Made by a program: the position numbers and the translations under genes. Below are positions 11,299 through 19,686 of a DNA stretch of 64,000 nucleotides, piece after piece (position 1 is the stretch's first letter; every line of letters starts with the position of its first letter). The DNA comes from Leclercia adecarboxylata (lineage in GTDB: Bacteria > Pseudomonadota > Gammaproteobacteria > Enterobacterales > Enterobacteriaceae): assembly GCA_002360945.1 (NCBI GenBank), contig DERO01000039.1:1-64000 (forward strand), written 5' to 3'. The notes below the pieces were generated by a model. It made no database searches. It was not told the origin of the DNA and saw only the letters and a list, made by a program, of their open reading frames with translations.

Positions 11299-11598
11299 TT
11301 AGCGGTAATCCACCTGCACAATCGCCAGCGACTTTTCCGGATTAAGGTACTTCATCCTGATGGTCGCGAGATCCGCAATCGTGGCTCTGCCGTATAACGC
11401 ATCTGAATAGCTCACCTGCTGGGTGGGCATTTTTGTATTCTGCGGGCAGGTCACCGAAATGGTGCTCGATGTGGGGCTGATATTACAGGGATCTTCGACA
11501 ATGCTTCCGGTGATATAAAGGACATTACTGGCATAAGCCGGAGCGATCGTAACAGCCAACCCGAGCGCGGCGGCAACTTTGATACGGGACGAAACCAT
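11299..11598 (-). CDS. Small exported protein at the ymdA position
   Basis: 99 residues with a signal peptide (MVSSRIKVAAALGLAVTIAP, then AYA) and a mature part with two Cys (EDPCNISP and VTCPQN). The mature sequence VLYITGSIVEDPCN resembles the start of type-1 fimbrial subunits, but it is too short for a full pilin. AAGGA precedes the ATG. Its place between csgC and ymdB is that of ymdA in E. coli; I did not confirm sequence homology with YmdA. No function is assigned. Confidence 0.7.
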   Translation of the reverse strand: MVSSRIKVAAALGLAVTIAPAYASNVLYITGSIVEDPCNISPTSSTISVTCPQNTKMPTQQVSYSDALYGRATIADLATIRMKYLNPEKSLAIVQVDYR

Positions 11599-11755
11599 GG
11601 GTGCGATCCTTAATGATAATCGTCCTTGATGATGAAACAACCTGCCCCAGGCTGGGCTGTCGGCTGGCATCGGCGATGCCAGCAACATAAGAATAACCAC
11701 ACAAAAACATTCTCGCTACATTAATAATATATTGATTTTGTGAATGTTTTAATCA

Positions 11756-12082
11756 CTACGCTTTCGACGGCGGCCACTGCTGCGACAGGTGTAGCGATTT
11801 GCCATCCGAGACCGTGACAATGACATTTATCTTGTCATTGGGCCCCGAGTTAACGGTCATTCGGGAAAGATTGACCGTTTTATTGGCCGGTAATGAGACG
11901 GTATTTTGCTGCCGCGAGGTACTTTGCCCGCCGGGGCCGCTGCGCGAGGTGAGGATCTGCACCTGGCACAGACAGGGTTCCGTCACCGTAACCTGAGGAA
12001 TAATGGTTAACATCTCGCCCTCTGTGGCCGTCTGAAAAGTGATCTGGCTGGTGAGCGCAGCAAGCAGTAACAGTGTATTCAT
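11756..12082 (-). CDS. csgC: Curli assembly protein CsgC
   Basis: 108 residues (110 in E. coli). CsgC is a periplasmic immunoglobulin-fold chaperone that blocks premature CsgA amyloid formation. A signal peptide runs through MNTLLLLAALTSQ. The C-x-C motif appears as EPCLCQVQ, and the C-terminus VSDGKSLHLSQQWPPS is near identical to E. coli. GGGAGAAG precedes the ATG. Last gene of csgBAC, beyond a hairpin after csgA that would reduce its expression. Confidence 0.93.
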   Translation of the reverse strand: MNTLLLLAALTSQITFQTATEGEMLTIIPQVTVTEPCLCQVQILTSRSGPGGQSTSRQQNTVSLPANKTVNLSRMTVNSGPNDKINVIVTVSDGKSLHLSQQWPPSKA

Positions 12083-12096
12083 GATCTTCTCCCAAA

Positions 12097-12124
12097 AAAA
12101 AACAGGGCCTCAGCCCTGTTTTTT
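12097..12124 (-). terminator. Terminator-like hairpin between csgA and csgC
   Basis: A perfect 12-bp stem, AAAAAACAGGGC (12097-12108) with GCCCTGTTTTTT (12113-12124), has loop CTCA. On the minus strand it ends in a T-run just past csgA. It fits an attenuating terminator that keeps csgBA output far above csgC. Confidence 0.85.
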
Positions 12125-12143
12125 CGTCGTACGGACGTCAGCG

Positions 12144-12593
12144 TTAGTACTGGCCAGCAGTCACGGTGTTGCCGAAGCCAACCTGAGTGATGTTAGCGGT
12201 AGCACCGTTAGAGGTCTGACGCAGATCAACGTCGTTGCGACCACCAGACTGACGAACATTAGCGGTAAGGTCCTTACCACTCCACTGGCTGATGGTAGCC
12301 GAGTTACCCTGGCCACGCTGGTTCAGATCGATTTCACTGTTATCAGCACCCTGTGACAGGTCAGCATCGTTACCGAAACCGCTCTGAGTTACGGTGATTT
12401 CAGATCCACGAGCGTCGCTCTGCAAAGCGTCTACGTTGTTACGACCACCGTACTGATAAACAGTCAGGGTTTCAGGGCTAACGTTGTTATTACCGTTGCC
12501 GCCATGATTATTGCCCCATTGTGGAACGGAGCCAGCCATAGCACTGCCAGAAACCACGATTGCTGCAATTACTGCCACTTTTAAAAGTTTCAT
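12144..12593 (-). CDS. csgA: Major curlin subunit CsgA
   Basis: 149 residues (151 in E. coli). It is secreted and forms the main curli amyloid fibre. A Sec signal ends at SGSAMA-GSV and is followed by the N22 region. Five imperfect repeats of the curlin type follow, each with Q-x-G-x-x-N and closing Q: TVYQYGGRN, TVTQSGFGN, DLNQRGQGN, NVRQSGGRN and NITQVGFGN. It lies 42 bp after csgB in the same operon, and is divergent from csgDEFG. Confidence 0.97.
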   Translation of the reverse strand: MKLLKVAVIAAIVVSGSAMAGSVPQWGNNHGGNGNNNVSPETLTVYQYGGRNNVDALQSDARGSEITVTQSGFGNDADLSQGADNSEIDLNQRGQGNSATISQWSGKDLTANVRQSGGRNDVDLRQTSNGATANITQVGFGNTVTAGQY

Positions 12594-12635
12594 TGTAAAG
12601 CCCCCATCGGATTGATTTAGTTCGTCATTAAATAG

Positions 12636-13085
12636 CTAGCGTTGGATAACGCGAATTGCCATTTGTGACTGTCTCTGCACTACAACTGCCGTTTTTTGCG
12701 TACCGTACTGCGTAATATTCGCTCTATTACCAGAACCTTTCTGAATAATCACTGCGGTATTACCATATGCACCTTGATTAATACTCGCATTGTTCGAGTT
12801 CCCTTTTTGATCAATATAAGCAAGGTTGTAACTACCTGATTGATCAATGTTCGCCCGATTATTTCCGCCTTCCTGAGAAACTACAGATAATAATTTCGAG
12901 CCCTGTTGGCGAACAGTCGCGTCATTATTAACGCCCTGTTGTCCAATGATAGCGGCCTGGTTATAGGTTGATTTACTCAATTCATTAACCGCGAAATTAT
13001 ATTCTGAAACTGCTAAATCAGTGGTTGCGAAAACGAATCCAGGTGCACCCAGTAATGTAAACATCAATAACAAACCGTTCTTCAT
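12636..13085 (-). CDS. csgB: Minor curlin nucleator CsgB
   Basis: 149 residues (151 in E. coli). CsgB stays at the cell surface and nucleates CsgA polymerisation. A signal peptide ends near GFVFA-TTD. Five curlin repeats are visible, with motifs such as IIGQQGVNNDA, IDQSGSYN, IDQKGNSNNA and IIQKGSGN; the basic last repeat TAVVVQRQSQ resembles the E. coli anchor repeat. First gene of csgBAC, transcribed from the shared curli control region and expected to be activated by CsgD. Confidence 0.96.
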   Translation of the reverse strand: MKNGLLLMFTLLGAPGFVFATTDLAVSEYNFAVNELSKSTYNQAAIIGQQGVNNDATVRQQGSKLLSVVSQEGGNNRANIDQSGSYNLAYIDQKGNSNNASINQGAYGNTAVIIQKGSGNRANITQYGTQKTAVVVQRQSQMAIRVIQR

Positions 13086-13833
13086 GTTATCACCCTGGAC
13101 CTGGTGGTAAAATAACTTGCGTTAACAAACCGAAATATTTTGTTAACCCGGCGTTACGATGAAGAGTATGTCTGCCGAAACAATTTTTATATCTCACCCG
13201 CCAGTTGTATTTTTATTCTTCCTTTCACCCCAAAGTATTAAAAAAAATTAAACACTGTGGCGATACAGCGATTTAACAGGCAGTTAAAAAAGGTCATATG
13301 CGGTTTTCAGAAATGGATAGTGGAGAAAAAGCTGTTTTGCCGTTTCGCCTGCCTTACAGGGGAGCGATCACGATATATCCATGATTGCGTGACAAAGTGC
13401 GTGATTTCTTAAGACGTTTACACAGTGTAAAAATAGGCTTAGCGTTTTGACCAGGCTCATACCTTATCGTTAATAAACGATGAAATATATATCTTATATA
13501 AATCAATTAGATAATATAATTTGTATGATTTTTTAAATGTGTGCATCAATATCTTTGTGTACAACTTTATGATGAAGTCTCATCAATTCATGAACTCAAA
13601 TTTTACAAGTTAATATTGATTTTTACATCTTGTTACACGTTTAACACTTGCTTTAAAAACCGTAATAGCTAGATTGAAAACAGAAGTTCGGCATTATCAT
13701 TTTATTTTCCCTTACCTCTAAGGGATATGGTCTTTCTTCTACACACAGCAGTGCAACATCTGTCAGTACTTCTGGTGCCCCCAATAATATTATTGGGGGC
13801 AACTGCCAGGTGTTTCAATAAAGGGGTTTCATC
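13086..13833. promoter_or_regulatory. Curli csgBAC-csgDEFG intergenic control region
   Basis: This 748-bp gene-free stretch separates csgB and csgD; the E. coli gap is about the same size. It is much more AT-rich than its neighbours, with a near-pure A/T tract around 13480-13525 and many T- and A-runs. That is what is expected where OmpR, IHF, H-NS and other regulators act on the csgD promoter. I could not place individual sites with confidence. The csgD leader hairpin is listed separately. Confidence 0.8.
13777..13800 (+). promoter_or_regulatory. Perfect palindrome in the csgD mRNA leader
   Basis: GCCCCCAATAAT (13777-13788) is followed directly by its reverse complement ATTATTGGGGGC (13789-13800), 34 nt before the csgD start. 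In RNA this gives a strong hairpin just upstream of the ribosome site. E. coli has a stem at this place that takes part in sRNA control of csgD, with a different sequence. Confidence 0.7.
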
Positions 13834-14484
13834 ATGTTTAATGAAGTCCAAAGCTTTCATGGTCAGACATTATTGTTAGTGACCAAACCTTCTTTACAAG
13901 CAACAGCCTTACTGCAGCATTTAAAGCAAAATCTCACATTGAGCGGAAAATTGCATAGCATTCAACGCTCTTTCGATGACATTGCGCCTGGCAGCATTAT
14001 TCTTTTCGATATGATGGAAGCGGATAAAAAACTTATCCAATACTGGCAAGATATTTTAAGCAGAAAAAACAACAATATCCGTGTATTGTTGTTGAATACC
14101 CCTGAAGAGTATCCGTTCAGGGATATTGAAAGCTGGCCGCATATCAATGGTGTCTTTTATGTCAACGAGGACGAGACACGCGTGGTTGATGGCCTGCAGG
14201 GCGTTCTGCGGGGTGAATGCTACTTTTCGCAAAAACTTGCCAGCTACCTCATAACGCATTCCGGAAATTATCGCTATAACAGTTCAGAGTCTGCTTTGCT
14301 GACCCATCGCGAAAAAGAGATTCTGAATAAATTACGTATCGGAGCTTCAAATATTGAAATCGCCCGTTCGTTATTTATCAGCGAAAATACGGTGAAGACC
14401 CATCTTTATAATCTTTTCAAGAAGATAGCTGTTAAAAACCGGACGCAGGCGGTTTCATGGGCAAATGATAACCTCAGGCGTTAA
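13834..14484 (+). CDS. csgD: Curli master regulator CsgD
   Basis: 216 residues, as in E. coli. It is a LuxR-family transcription factor that activates csgBAC and dgcC and links curli to cellulose. An atypical receiver-like domain fills residues 1-140 and lacks a clear phosphorylation pocket. The helix-turn-helix lies about 149-211, with [12 protein letters not shown] and [18 protein letters not shown] lies before the ATG. It leads csgDEFG; csgE begins 4 nt after its stop. Confidence 0.96.
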   Translation: MFNEVQSFHGQTLLLVTKPSLQATALLQHLKQNLTLSGKLHSIQRSFDDIAPGSIILFDMMEADKKLIQYWQDILSRKNNNIRVLLLNTPEEYPFRDIESWPHINGVFYVNEDETRVVDGLQGVLRGECYFSQKLASYLITHSGNYRYNSSESALLTHREKEILNKLRIGASNIEIARSLFISENTVKTHLYNLFKKIAVKNRTQAVSWANDNLRR

Positions 14485-14488
14485 CAGT

Positions 14489-14878
14489 ATGAAACGCACA
14501 GTGAGTTGGATTGCCGCGGCAGGCCTTTGGCTTGCTGCCGGGAATCTTCATGCGGTTGAAGTAGAGATCCCAGGATTGTTAACTGACCACACTGTCTCGG
14601 CTGTCGGTCATGCTTTTTATCGCGAGTTCAGCGACAAATGGGAAAGTGACTATCCTGGGAACTTAACGATCAATGAACGGCCCAGTGCACGATGGGGGAG
14701 TTGGATCACCATAACGGTCAATCAGGACGTTATTTTCCAGACTTTTTTATTCCCAACGAAAAGAGACCTGGATCAAAACGTGGTCTTCGCTCTGGCTCAA
14801 ACCGAAGATGCAATAAATCGTCTGCAGATTGATAAGGCTCTGCTCAGTACCGGCGATTTAGCGCAAGACGAGTTTTAA
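14489..14878 (+). CDS. csgE: Curli specificity factor CsgE
   Basis: 129 residues, the E. coli length. CsgE is a periplasmic adaptor that caps the CsgG channel and directs CsgA secretion. A signal peptide ends at GNLHA-VEV. The mature part holds [15 protein letters not shown] and [20 protein letters not shown], near identical to E. coli. The ATG at 14489 was chosen from homology; a frame from 14465 would overlap csgD. Second gene of csgDEFG. Confidence 0.95.
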   Translation: MKRTVSWIAAAGLWLAAGNLHAVEVEIPGLLTDHTVSAVGHAFYREFSDKWESDYPGNLTINERPSARWGSWITITVNQDVIFQTFLFPTKRDLDQNVVFALAQTEDAINRLQIDKALLSTGDLAQDEF

Positions 14879-14891
14879 TTCGGAGGCATAC

Positions 14892-15308
14892 ATGCGTGTT
14901 GTCTATGCAGTTATCGCTTTACTGCTCATTCCATCGTTGAGCTGGGCCGGAAATATGACCTTCCAGTTCCGTAACCCTAACTTCGGTGGTAACCCTAATA
15001 ACGGCTCTTTTCTTTTAAACTCAGCCCAGGCGCAAAACTCCTATAAGGATCCGAGCGCCGATGATGACTTCGGTATTGAGACCCCAAGCGCCCTGGATAA
15101 CTTTACCCAGGCGATCCAGGCCCAGGTTCTGGGCGGATTATTGACCAATATCAACACCGGCAAACCGGGCCGAATGGTGACCAGCGACTTTATTGTCGAC
15201 ATCGCCAATGCGGACGGACAAATGCAGTTGAATGTCACAGACCGGAAAACGGGGAAAACTTCCACCATTCAGGTCGCTGGCTTGCAAAGTAATTCCACCG
15301 ACTTTTAG
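14892..15308 (+). CDS. csgF: Curli assembly protein CsgF
   Basis: 138 residues, the E. coli length. CsgF inserts its N-terminus into the CsgG pore and anchors CsgB at the surface. The signal peptide ends at [19 protein letters not shown], the part that binds CsgG. GGAGG precedes the ATG by the usual spacing. It follows csgE by 13 bp. Confidence 0.96.
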   Translation: MRVVYAVIALLLIPSLSWAGNMTFQFRNPNFGGNPNNGSFLLNSAQAQNSYKDPSADDDFGIETPSALDNFTQAIQAQVLGGLLTNINTGKPGRMVTSDFIVDIANADGQMQLNVTDRKTGKTSTIQVAGLQSNSTDF

Positions 15309-15334
15309 ACATTGTCGAGATAAGGACAATAATC

Positions 15335-16168
15335 ATGCAGCGCTTTCTCATACTTGTTGCAGTGTGCTTATTGAGCGGTTGTTTAACTGCTCCCCCGAAA
15401 CAGGCGGCAAAACCGACATTAATGCCTCGCGCCCAAAGCTATCGTGATTTAACCCAATTACCACTGCCTACGGGTAAGATCTACGTGTCGGTTTACAATA
15501 TTCAGGATGAAACGGGTCAGTTTAAACCTTATCCGGCAAGTAACTTCTCCACCGCTGTCCCGCAGAGCGCCACCGCGATGCTGGTCACGGCGTTAAAAGA
15601 TTCTCGCTGGTTTATTCCTCTGGAACGTCAGGGGCTGCAAAACCTGCTCAACGAACGCAAGATCATTCGTGCAGCGCAGGATAACGGCACCGTGGCAATG
15701 AACAACCGTATTCCGTTGCACTCACTCACGGCGGCCAACGTCATGGTTGAAGGCTCGATTATCGGTTACGAAAGTAATGTGAAATCGGGGGGCGTGGGGG
15801 CGCGCTACTTCGGTATCGGCGGTGATACCCAGTACCAGCTTGACCAGATTGCAGTGAACCTGCGCGTGGTCAACGTGAGTACCGGTGAGATCTTATCCTC
15901 CGTCACCACCAGCAAAACCATCCTCTCGTATGAGGTTCAGGCCGGGGTGTTCCGCTTTATCGATTACCAGCGACTGCTGGAAGGCGAAATCGGTTATACC
16001 TCTAACGAACCGGTGATGCTGTGCCTGATGTCGGCTATCGAAACCGGGGTAATCTTCCTGATTAACGACGGTATCGATCGCGGCCTGTGGGACCTGCAAA
16101 ACAAGAACGAAGTGAAAAACGATGTTCTGGTGAAATACCGCGAGATGTCATCGCCGCCAGAATCCTGA
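15335..16168 (+). CDS. csgG: Curli secretion channel CsgG
   Basis: 277 residues, the E. coli length. It is an outer-membrane lipoprotein that forms a nonameric pore for curlin export. The lipobox LLSGC places the acylated Cys at residue 16. The conserved VYNIQDETGQFKPYPASNFS and ARYFGIGGDTQYQLDQI segments are present. Last gene of csgDEFG; a strong terminator follows. Confidence 0.97.
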   Translation: MQRFLILVAVCLLSGCLTAPPKQAAKPTLMPRAQSYRDLTQLPLPTGKIYVSVYNIQDETGQFKPYPASNFSTAVPQSATAMLVTALKDSRWFIPLERQGLQNLLNERKIIRAAQDNGTVAMNNRIPLHSLTAANVMVEGSIIGYESNVKSGGVGARYFGIGGDTQYQLDQIAVNLRVVNVSTGEILSSVTTSKTILSYEVQAGVFRFIDYQRLLEGEIGYTSNEPVMLCLMSAIETGVIFLINDGIDRGLWDLQNKNEVKNDVLVKYREMSSPPES

Positions 16169-16181
16169 CAGAAAGCGCATT

Positions 16182-16212
16182 AAAAAGGCGAGACCGTGGT
16201 CTCGCCTTTTTT
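16182..16212. terminator. Terminator between convergent csgG and ycdZ
   Basis: A 14-bp perfect inverted repeat, AAAAAGGCGAGACC (16182-16195) with GGTCTCGCCTTTTT (16198-16211), has A- and T-runs at both ends. It can serve csgDEFG and ycdZ alike; the 3' end of ycdZ touches it. Confidence 0.88.
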
Positions 16213-16693
16213 ATTTGCTTAATGCCGTGACGTTCCGCGCTCTGTCTCTACGCGCCGCCAACCACAGGCCGCTGTTTTTCATGGCGTAGCCAAACACCAG
16301 CCCTAACGCCAGCGATGGCAGCACAAGTCGCCAGTCCCCCTGCCCTGCAAAGGTGGCGCAGGCCCCCATAAAGGTGCCGGGTACAAACGACAGCAGCAGG
16401 TGCTTTGCCTGAATGCACATCAAAAACGCCACCACGCCGGTCATGACGTAGCCGACAATCTCCAGATGAGGCGCCAGCGCGCTGCCGTGGATGATGATCA
16501 TCGCCCACACCACGCCGCTGAGCAGCGTACATGCCGAGATAAACAGCCCCTTCACCCCGCCCTGCGGGCAGGCGAAATAGGCTGTGCAGCCCAGAAAGCC
16601 CGCCCAACTGAGAAGTCCGAGGGAGACGGCAACCCAACCCCATATCCCGGAGAGGATGCCTGTCGTGATTGCTATAGAAAGTAGAATGTTCAT
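16211..16693 (-). CDS. ycdZ: DUF1097 inner-membrane protein YcdZ
   Basis: 160 residues (163 in E. coli) with about five hydrophobic segments. The sequence is near identical to E. coli YcdZ in its first 140 residues (GWVAVSLGLLSWAGFLGCTA, FVPGTFMGACATFAGQGDW). Function is unknown. The ATG at 16693 matches E. coli; a longer frame adds 16 unsupported residues. Convergent with csgG, upstream of ycdY as in E. coli. Confidence 0.9.
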   Translation of the reverse strand: MNILLSIAITTGILSGIWGWVAVSLGLLSWAGFLGCTAYFACPQGGVKGLFISACTLLSGVVWAMIIIHGSALAPHLEIVGYVMTGVVAFLMCIQAKHLLLSFVPGTFMGACATFAGQGDWRLVLPSLALGLVFGYAMKNSGLWLAARRDRARNVTALSK

Positions 16694-16789
16694 GGCGCGC
16701 ATCTTAGCAGATACGCGGCCATGAAATGAGATCAGGAACACATAATATGCAAATTGAGATTTGCTGTTACATTAAGAAGGTGATCCAGA

Positions 16790-17344
16790 TCACTCTTCAT
16801 TCTCTTCCTGCAGTTCGTCCCACATAGCAGCAACGGCGTCGCGGGTCAGCGGTGCCATGGTGCGCCAGAATGGCGACGTGGCATGGGCTTCGACCTTACC
16901 GAGAAACGCGCCACACCAGGGCAAGATGTACTCCCCAAAGAGGGTTTCCAGCGCCTCGTTCTCATCTTCCGCCGCGTGATCTTCAATCCACGAGGCCGCC
17001 AGTAGCAGCGTGCCGATATGGTCGGCTGGGGTATCGGTCAGCGGCATCCCGCGTGCAGAGAGAAACGCCCGCACTTCCGCTTCGGTCGCGCCCTCTTCCC
17101 AGGCGGAGCGATACGGCGAGACGCGACACTCGTCTCCGACAAACAGCGCGTTGTAATCGGCTGAAATCTGCTGCATGTCGCAGCTGTTTTGCAGACGTTG
17201 CAGCAGCTCATCCTGCTCAAGTGGCCAACTCTGGGCCAGCTTACCTTCGCGAATCAGGGTAAACAGCGGCACCAGCAGCGGATCCTGCGGCTGGCGATAA
17301 TAGAGAGAACCCAGTACGCGGCAGAGGATGGAAAACTCGTTCAT
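16790..17344 (-). CDS. ycdY: TorD-family chaperone YcdY
   Basis: 184 residues, helical, of the TorD/DmsD redox-enzyme chaperone family. In E. coli YcdY binds YcdX and raises its phosphatase activity, and both affect swarming. The family core shows as DYNALFVGDECRVSPYRSAW. It starts 20 bp after the ycdX stop in the same direction, so the two form an operon. Confidence 0.92.
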   Translation of the reverse strand: MNEFSILCRVLGSLYYRQPQDPLLVPLFTLIREGKLAQSWPLEQDELLQRLQNSCDMQQISADYNALFVGDECRVSPYRSAWEEGATEAEVRAFLSARGMPLTDTPADHIGTLLLAASWIEDHAAEDENEALETLFGEYILPWCGAFLGKVEAHATSPFWRTMAPLTRDAVAAMWDELQEENEE

Positions 17345-17364
17345 TTATTTAGTCCATTACACAG

Positions 17365-18102
17365 TTAAAATTCAGCAAATTCGTCAATCGGCGTCATGCC
17401 GCGTGATTCCAGGAAATCGAGTAAACGACGTGGCGTCACGTTCAGAATGCGATCTTCCGGGAAGTCTACTTCATCGAGGATCTTGCGGCACTCGCTAAAA
17501 TCACCCAGCGTAAAGGCGGTGTGGGAGTCGGAACCCAGCGCCACATAGCCCCCGGCGTCTCGCACCGCCGCGGCGACATCACGGCAGTTGGCTTCACTGC
17601 CTTTGCGGGAGTGAATAAAGGAGGAGTTATTGATCTCCAGCGCCACGCGATGCTCGGCCGCCGCCCGGGCGACGGCCTGAATGTCTATAGGGTATTTCGG
17701 GTTACCCGGATGGCTAATGATATGCACGTTGCCGCTGGCAATAGTGGCAATCATCGCCTCGGTGTTAGTGACTTTATCCTGGGGAGCAAACACCGGCTCA
17801 TGAAAACCGGCGAGGATCAGATCCAGCGAGGTCAGCATCGGGCCGGTACAGTCAATCTCACCCTGGGTATTTTTGATGTTGGCCTCAATGCCGCGCAGGA
17901 TCCCCACGCCATCCACCACCCGCGGCCAGATGCGCATATTCACAAAGTGCCAGTAGTGCGGGGCATCGGCCATATCCGGACCATGATCGGTGATTGCAAA
18001 GAGTTTAATGTTCTTTAGCTTTGCCTGGGCGATGTAGTCGTGAAGATTGCTGTAGGCGTGAGTGCTGGCGACGGTGTGCATATGCAGGTCAACGGGGTAC
18101 AT
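17365..18102 (-). CDS. ycdX: PHP-domain phosphatase YcdX
   Basis: 245 residues, the E. coli length. It is a zinc-dependent phosphatase with the polymerase-and-histidinol-phosphatase fold. Metal ligands are visible: HMHTVAS at residues 7-9, TDHGPDM near 40, GIEANIK, GFHEPV, HPGNPK and [16 protein letters not shown] precedes the ATG. It leads ycdXY downstream of ghrA's terminator. Confidence 0.93.
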   Translation of the reverse strand: MYPVDLHMHTVASTHAYSNLHDYIAQAKLKNIKLFAITDHGPDMADAPHYWHFVNMRIWPRVVDGVGILRGIEANIKNTQGEIDCTGPMLTSLDLILAGFHEPVFAPQDKVTNTEAMIATIASGNVHIISHPGNPKYPIDIQAVARAAAEHRVALEINNSSFIHSRKGSEANCRDVAAAVRDAGGYVALGSDSHTAFTLGDFSECRKILDEVDFPEDRILNVTPRRLLDFLESRGMTPIDEFAEF

Positions 18103-18160
18103 CGTTCTCTCCTCTCGTGTTTCCCAAAGGATAGCAGTTATCCCAGTCGTTTATTAGCAA

Positions 18161-18182
18161 AAACCCGGCGATGGCCGGGTTT
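18161..18182 (-). terminator. Terminator of ghrA
   Basis: AAACCCGGC (18161-18169) pairs with GCCGGGTTT (18174-18182) around loop GATG. On the minus strand a run of five T follows, just past the ghrA stop. Confidence 0.85.
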
Positions 18183-18185
18183 GAC

Positions 18186-19124
18186 TCAGTAACCGCGCTG
18201 CCTGTCGACCTGCCCGGTGACCGGCTTGCCTTTCTCCAGTTGGGTGATGGTACGCGCAATATAGGCGATAGCCTCTGCCGGACGCGTTACCGCCGCCACG
18301 TGCGGGGTCATGGCCACGCGCGGATGTGCCCACAAAGGATGGTCGGCAGGCAACGGCTCTTTACTGTAAACGTCCAGCATCGCCCCTTTCAGCTTGCCAT
18401 GCTCCAGCGCCGCCAGTAGATCGGCCTCAACCAGGTGAACGCCGCGCGCCAGGTTCATAAGATAGCTGTTATCCGCCAGCTGGTTCAGCAGGCCGCTATT
18501 GATGATCCCCACCGTCTCCGCCGTATTCGGCAGGAGGTTAATCAGCACCCGGGTGCCCTGTAAAAACTGCGGCAATTCGTCCATCCCGGCAAAGCTGGTG
18601 ACGCCCGGGTAGTCCTTACGGGTACGGCTCCAGCAGCGCAGCGGGAAGCCCCAGGGCGCCAGCGCCTCGGCCACTTTAGAACCCAGCACCCCTGCCCCGA
18701 GGATACCGATGGTAAAATCTTCGCGCTGATAATCGGCCAGCGGCTCCCAGCGGGCCTGCTGTTTTAACGCCTGATAATCATCAAAGCGGCGGAACCAGTG
18801 CAGCACCTGACTTACGGCATACTCCTGCATCTGCTGGCCCATGCCGGTATCTTCCAGACGAAACAGGGGAATATTTTCCGCCAGCATCTCCGGGTGCGCT
18901 TTCAGTTTGCTGAGGATCGAGTCCACTCCGGCACCGAGGGCAAACACCGCTTTCAGATTGCGCCCCTGCAGCATCTCTACCGGGGGATGCCACACCAGAG
19001 CATAATCCGCCGGTTCGTTATCGCCGCGTTTCCACTCGCGAACCCGTGCGCCCGGCAGCGCCGCCGAAAGCGTTTTAATCCAGTAAGCGTTATCAAATGT
19101 CGGGTGGTAAAAAATGATGTCCAT
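18186..19124 (-). CDS. ghrA: Glyoxylate/hydroxypyruvate reductase A
   Basis: 312 residues, as in E. coli GhrA. It is a cytoplasmic NADPH-dependent 2-hydroxyacid dehydrogenase that reduces glyoxylate to glycolate and hydroxypyruvate to glycerate. The Rossmann motif is seen as [14 protein letters not shown], and the catalytic Arg and His lie in [10 protein letters not shown] and [18 protein letters not shown] precedes the ATG at 19124; longer frames reach into the gap without support. Confidence 0.95.
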   Translation of the reverse strand: MDIIFYHPTFDNAYWIKTLSAALPGARVREWKRGDNEPADYALVWHPPVEMLQGRNLKAVFALGAGVDSILSKLKAHPEMLAENIPLFRLEDTGMGQQMQEYAVSQVLHWFRRFDDYQALKQQARWEPLADYQREDFTIGILGAGVLGSKVAEALAPWGFPLRCWSRTRKDYPGVTSFAGMDELPQFLQGTRVLINLLPNTAETVGIINSGLLNQLADNSYLMNLARGVHLVEADLLAALEHGKLKGAMLDVYSKEPLPADHPLWAHPRVAMTPHVAAVTRPAEAIAYIARTITQLEKGKPVTGQVDRQRGY

Positions 19125-19289
19125 TGCGATTGCCTTCTGTTGCGCTGTTTTACGTTCATTTTCAACTGCATCGCAGCATAACAAATTTTGCGGCCGAGGT
19201 GGTTGTAGATAAAAGAGGCACATTCAGCACATTTAGAAATCAGGTTGGTTGAAGTTTGTCTCAACGCGCTAATTTACTGAAAAAGTTGA

Positions 19290-19318
19290 TTGACGTAAGT
19301 AAGGCTTTTCCTTACATT
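19290..19318 (+). promoter_or_regulatory. Promoter of first tRNA-Ser
   Basis: A -35 box TTGACG (19290-19295) and -10 box TACATT (19313-19318) are 17 bp apart. A GC-rich discriminator (AGCGCCCG) follows, typical of stable-RNA promoters under stringent control. Confidence 0.75.
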
Positions 19319-19352
19319 AGCGCCCGTCCCGGCAACAACGGGATGACAATAT

Positions 19353-19440
19353 GGTGAGGTGTCCGAGTGGCTGAAGGAGCACGCCTGGAAAGTGTGTATA
19401 CGGCAACGTATCGAGGGTTCGAATCCCTCCCTCACCGCCA
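19353..19440 (+). tRNA. serX: tRNA-Ser (anticodon GGA), copy 1
   Basis: 88 nt with the long class-II variable arm. The acceptor GGTGAGG pairs with CCTCACC and CCA is encoded. The anticodon loop CTGGAAA gives GGA, reading UCC and UCU. The T-arm is GAGGGTTCGAATCCCTC. It matches E. coli serX in place (next to ghrA) and nearly in sequence. A second identical copy lies at 22408-22495. Confidence 0.97.
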
Positions 19441-19453
19441 TATTCGAGATGAG

Positions 19454-19480
19454 AGCTCGTACGAAAGTACGGGCTTTTTT
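19454..19480 (+). terminator. Terminator of first tRNA-Ser
   Basis: AGCTCGTAC (19454-19462) pairs with GTACGGGCT (19467-19475) with one G-T wobble around a GAAA tetraloop, then six T. The same hairpin follows the second copy. Confidence 0.9.
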
Positions 19481-19499
19481 CTTTTATATTCTCCCGAGA

Positions 19500-19614
19500 G
19501 GGAGGGATGAGAACCCCCGACTGAGGGTTCGACAACTGGCGCAGCCAGTTGGACAGCCTGAGAGCGCAGCGAACAGGCTGCCCGCAGGGCGAGCGCAGCG
19601 AGTCAATCCCTCCC
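19500..19614 (+). repeat. Structured 115-nt repeat after tRNA-Ser, copy 1
   Basis: The outer arms GGGAGGGAT (19500-19508) and ATCCCTCCC (19606-19614) pair perfectly. Inside are stems GAACCC/GGGTTC (19511/19525), AACTGGC/GCCAGTT (19534/19544) and CAGCCTG/CAGGCTG (19554/19574). The segment GAGGGTTCGA repeats part of the tRNA T-arm. A diverged copy is at 22555-22670. No coding potential is credited. Confidence 0.85.
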
Positions 19615-19686
19615 GGTGCCAAATGTGACACCGTGCGGCCTGAAACGTCAGGTGGCGCTAGCGCTTACCCAACCTACAAAACCCAG

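Noticed and set aside
19359..19628. Open frames running through the tRNA-Ser gene and its repeat (also 22300-22662)
   Set aside because: They cross a tRNA and a terminator on one strand or the other. Such frames are common artefacts around tRNA genes.
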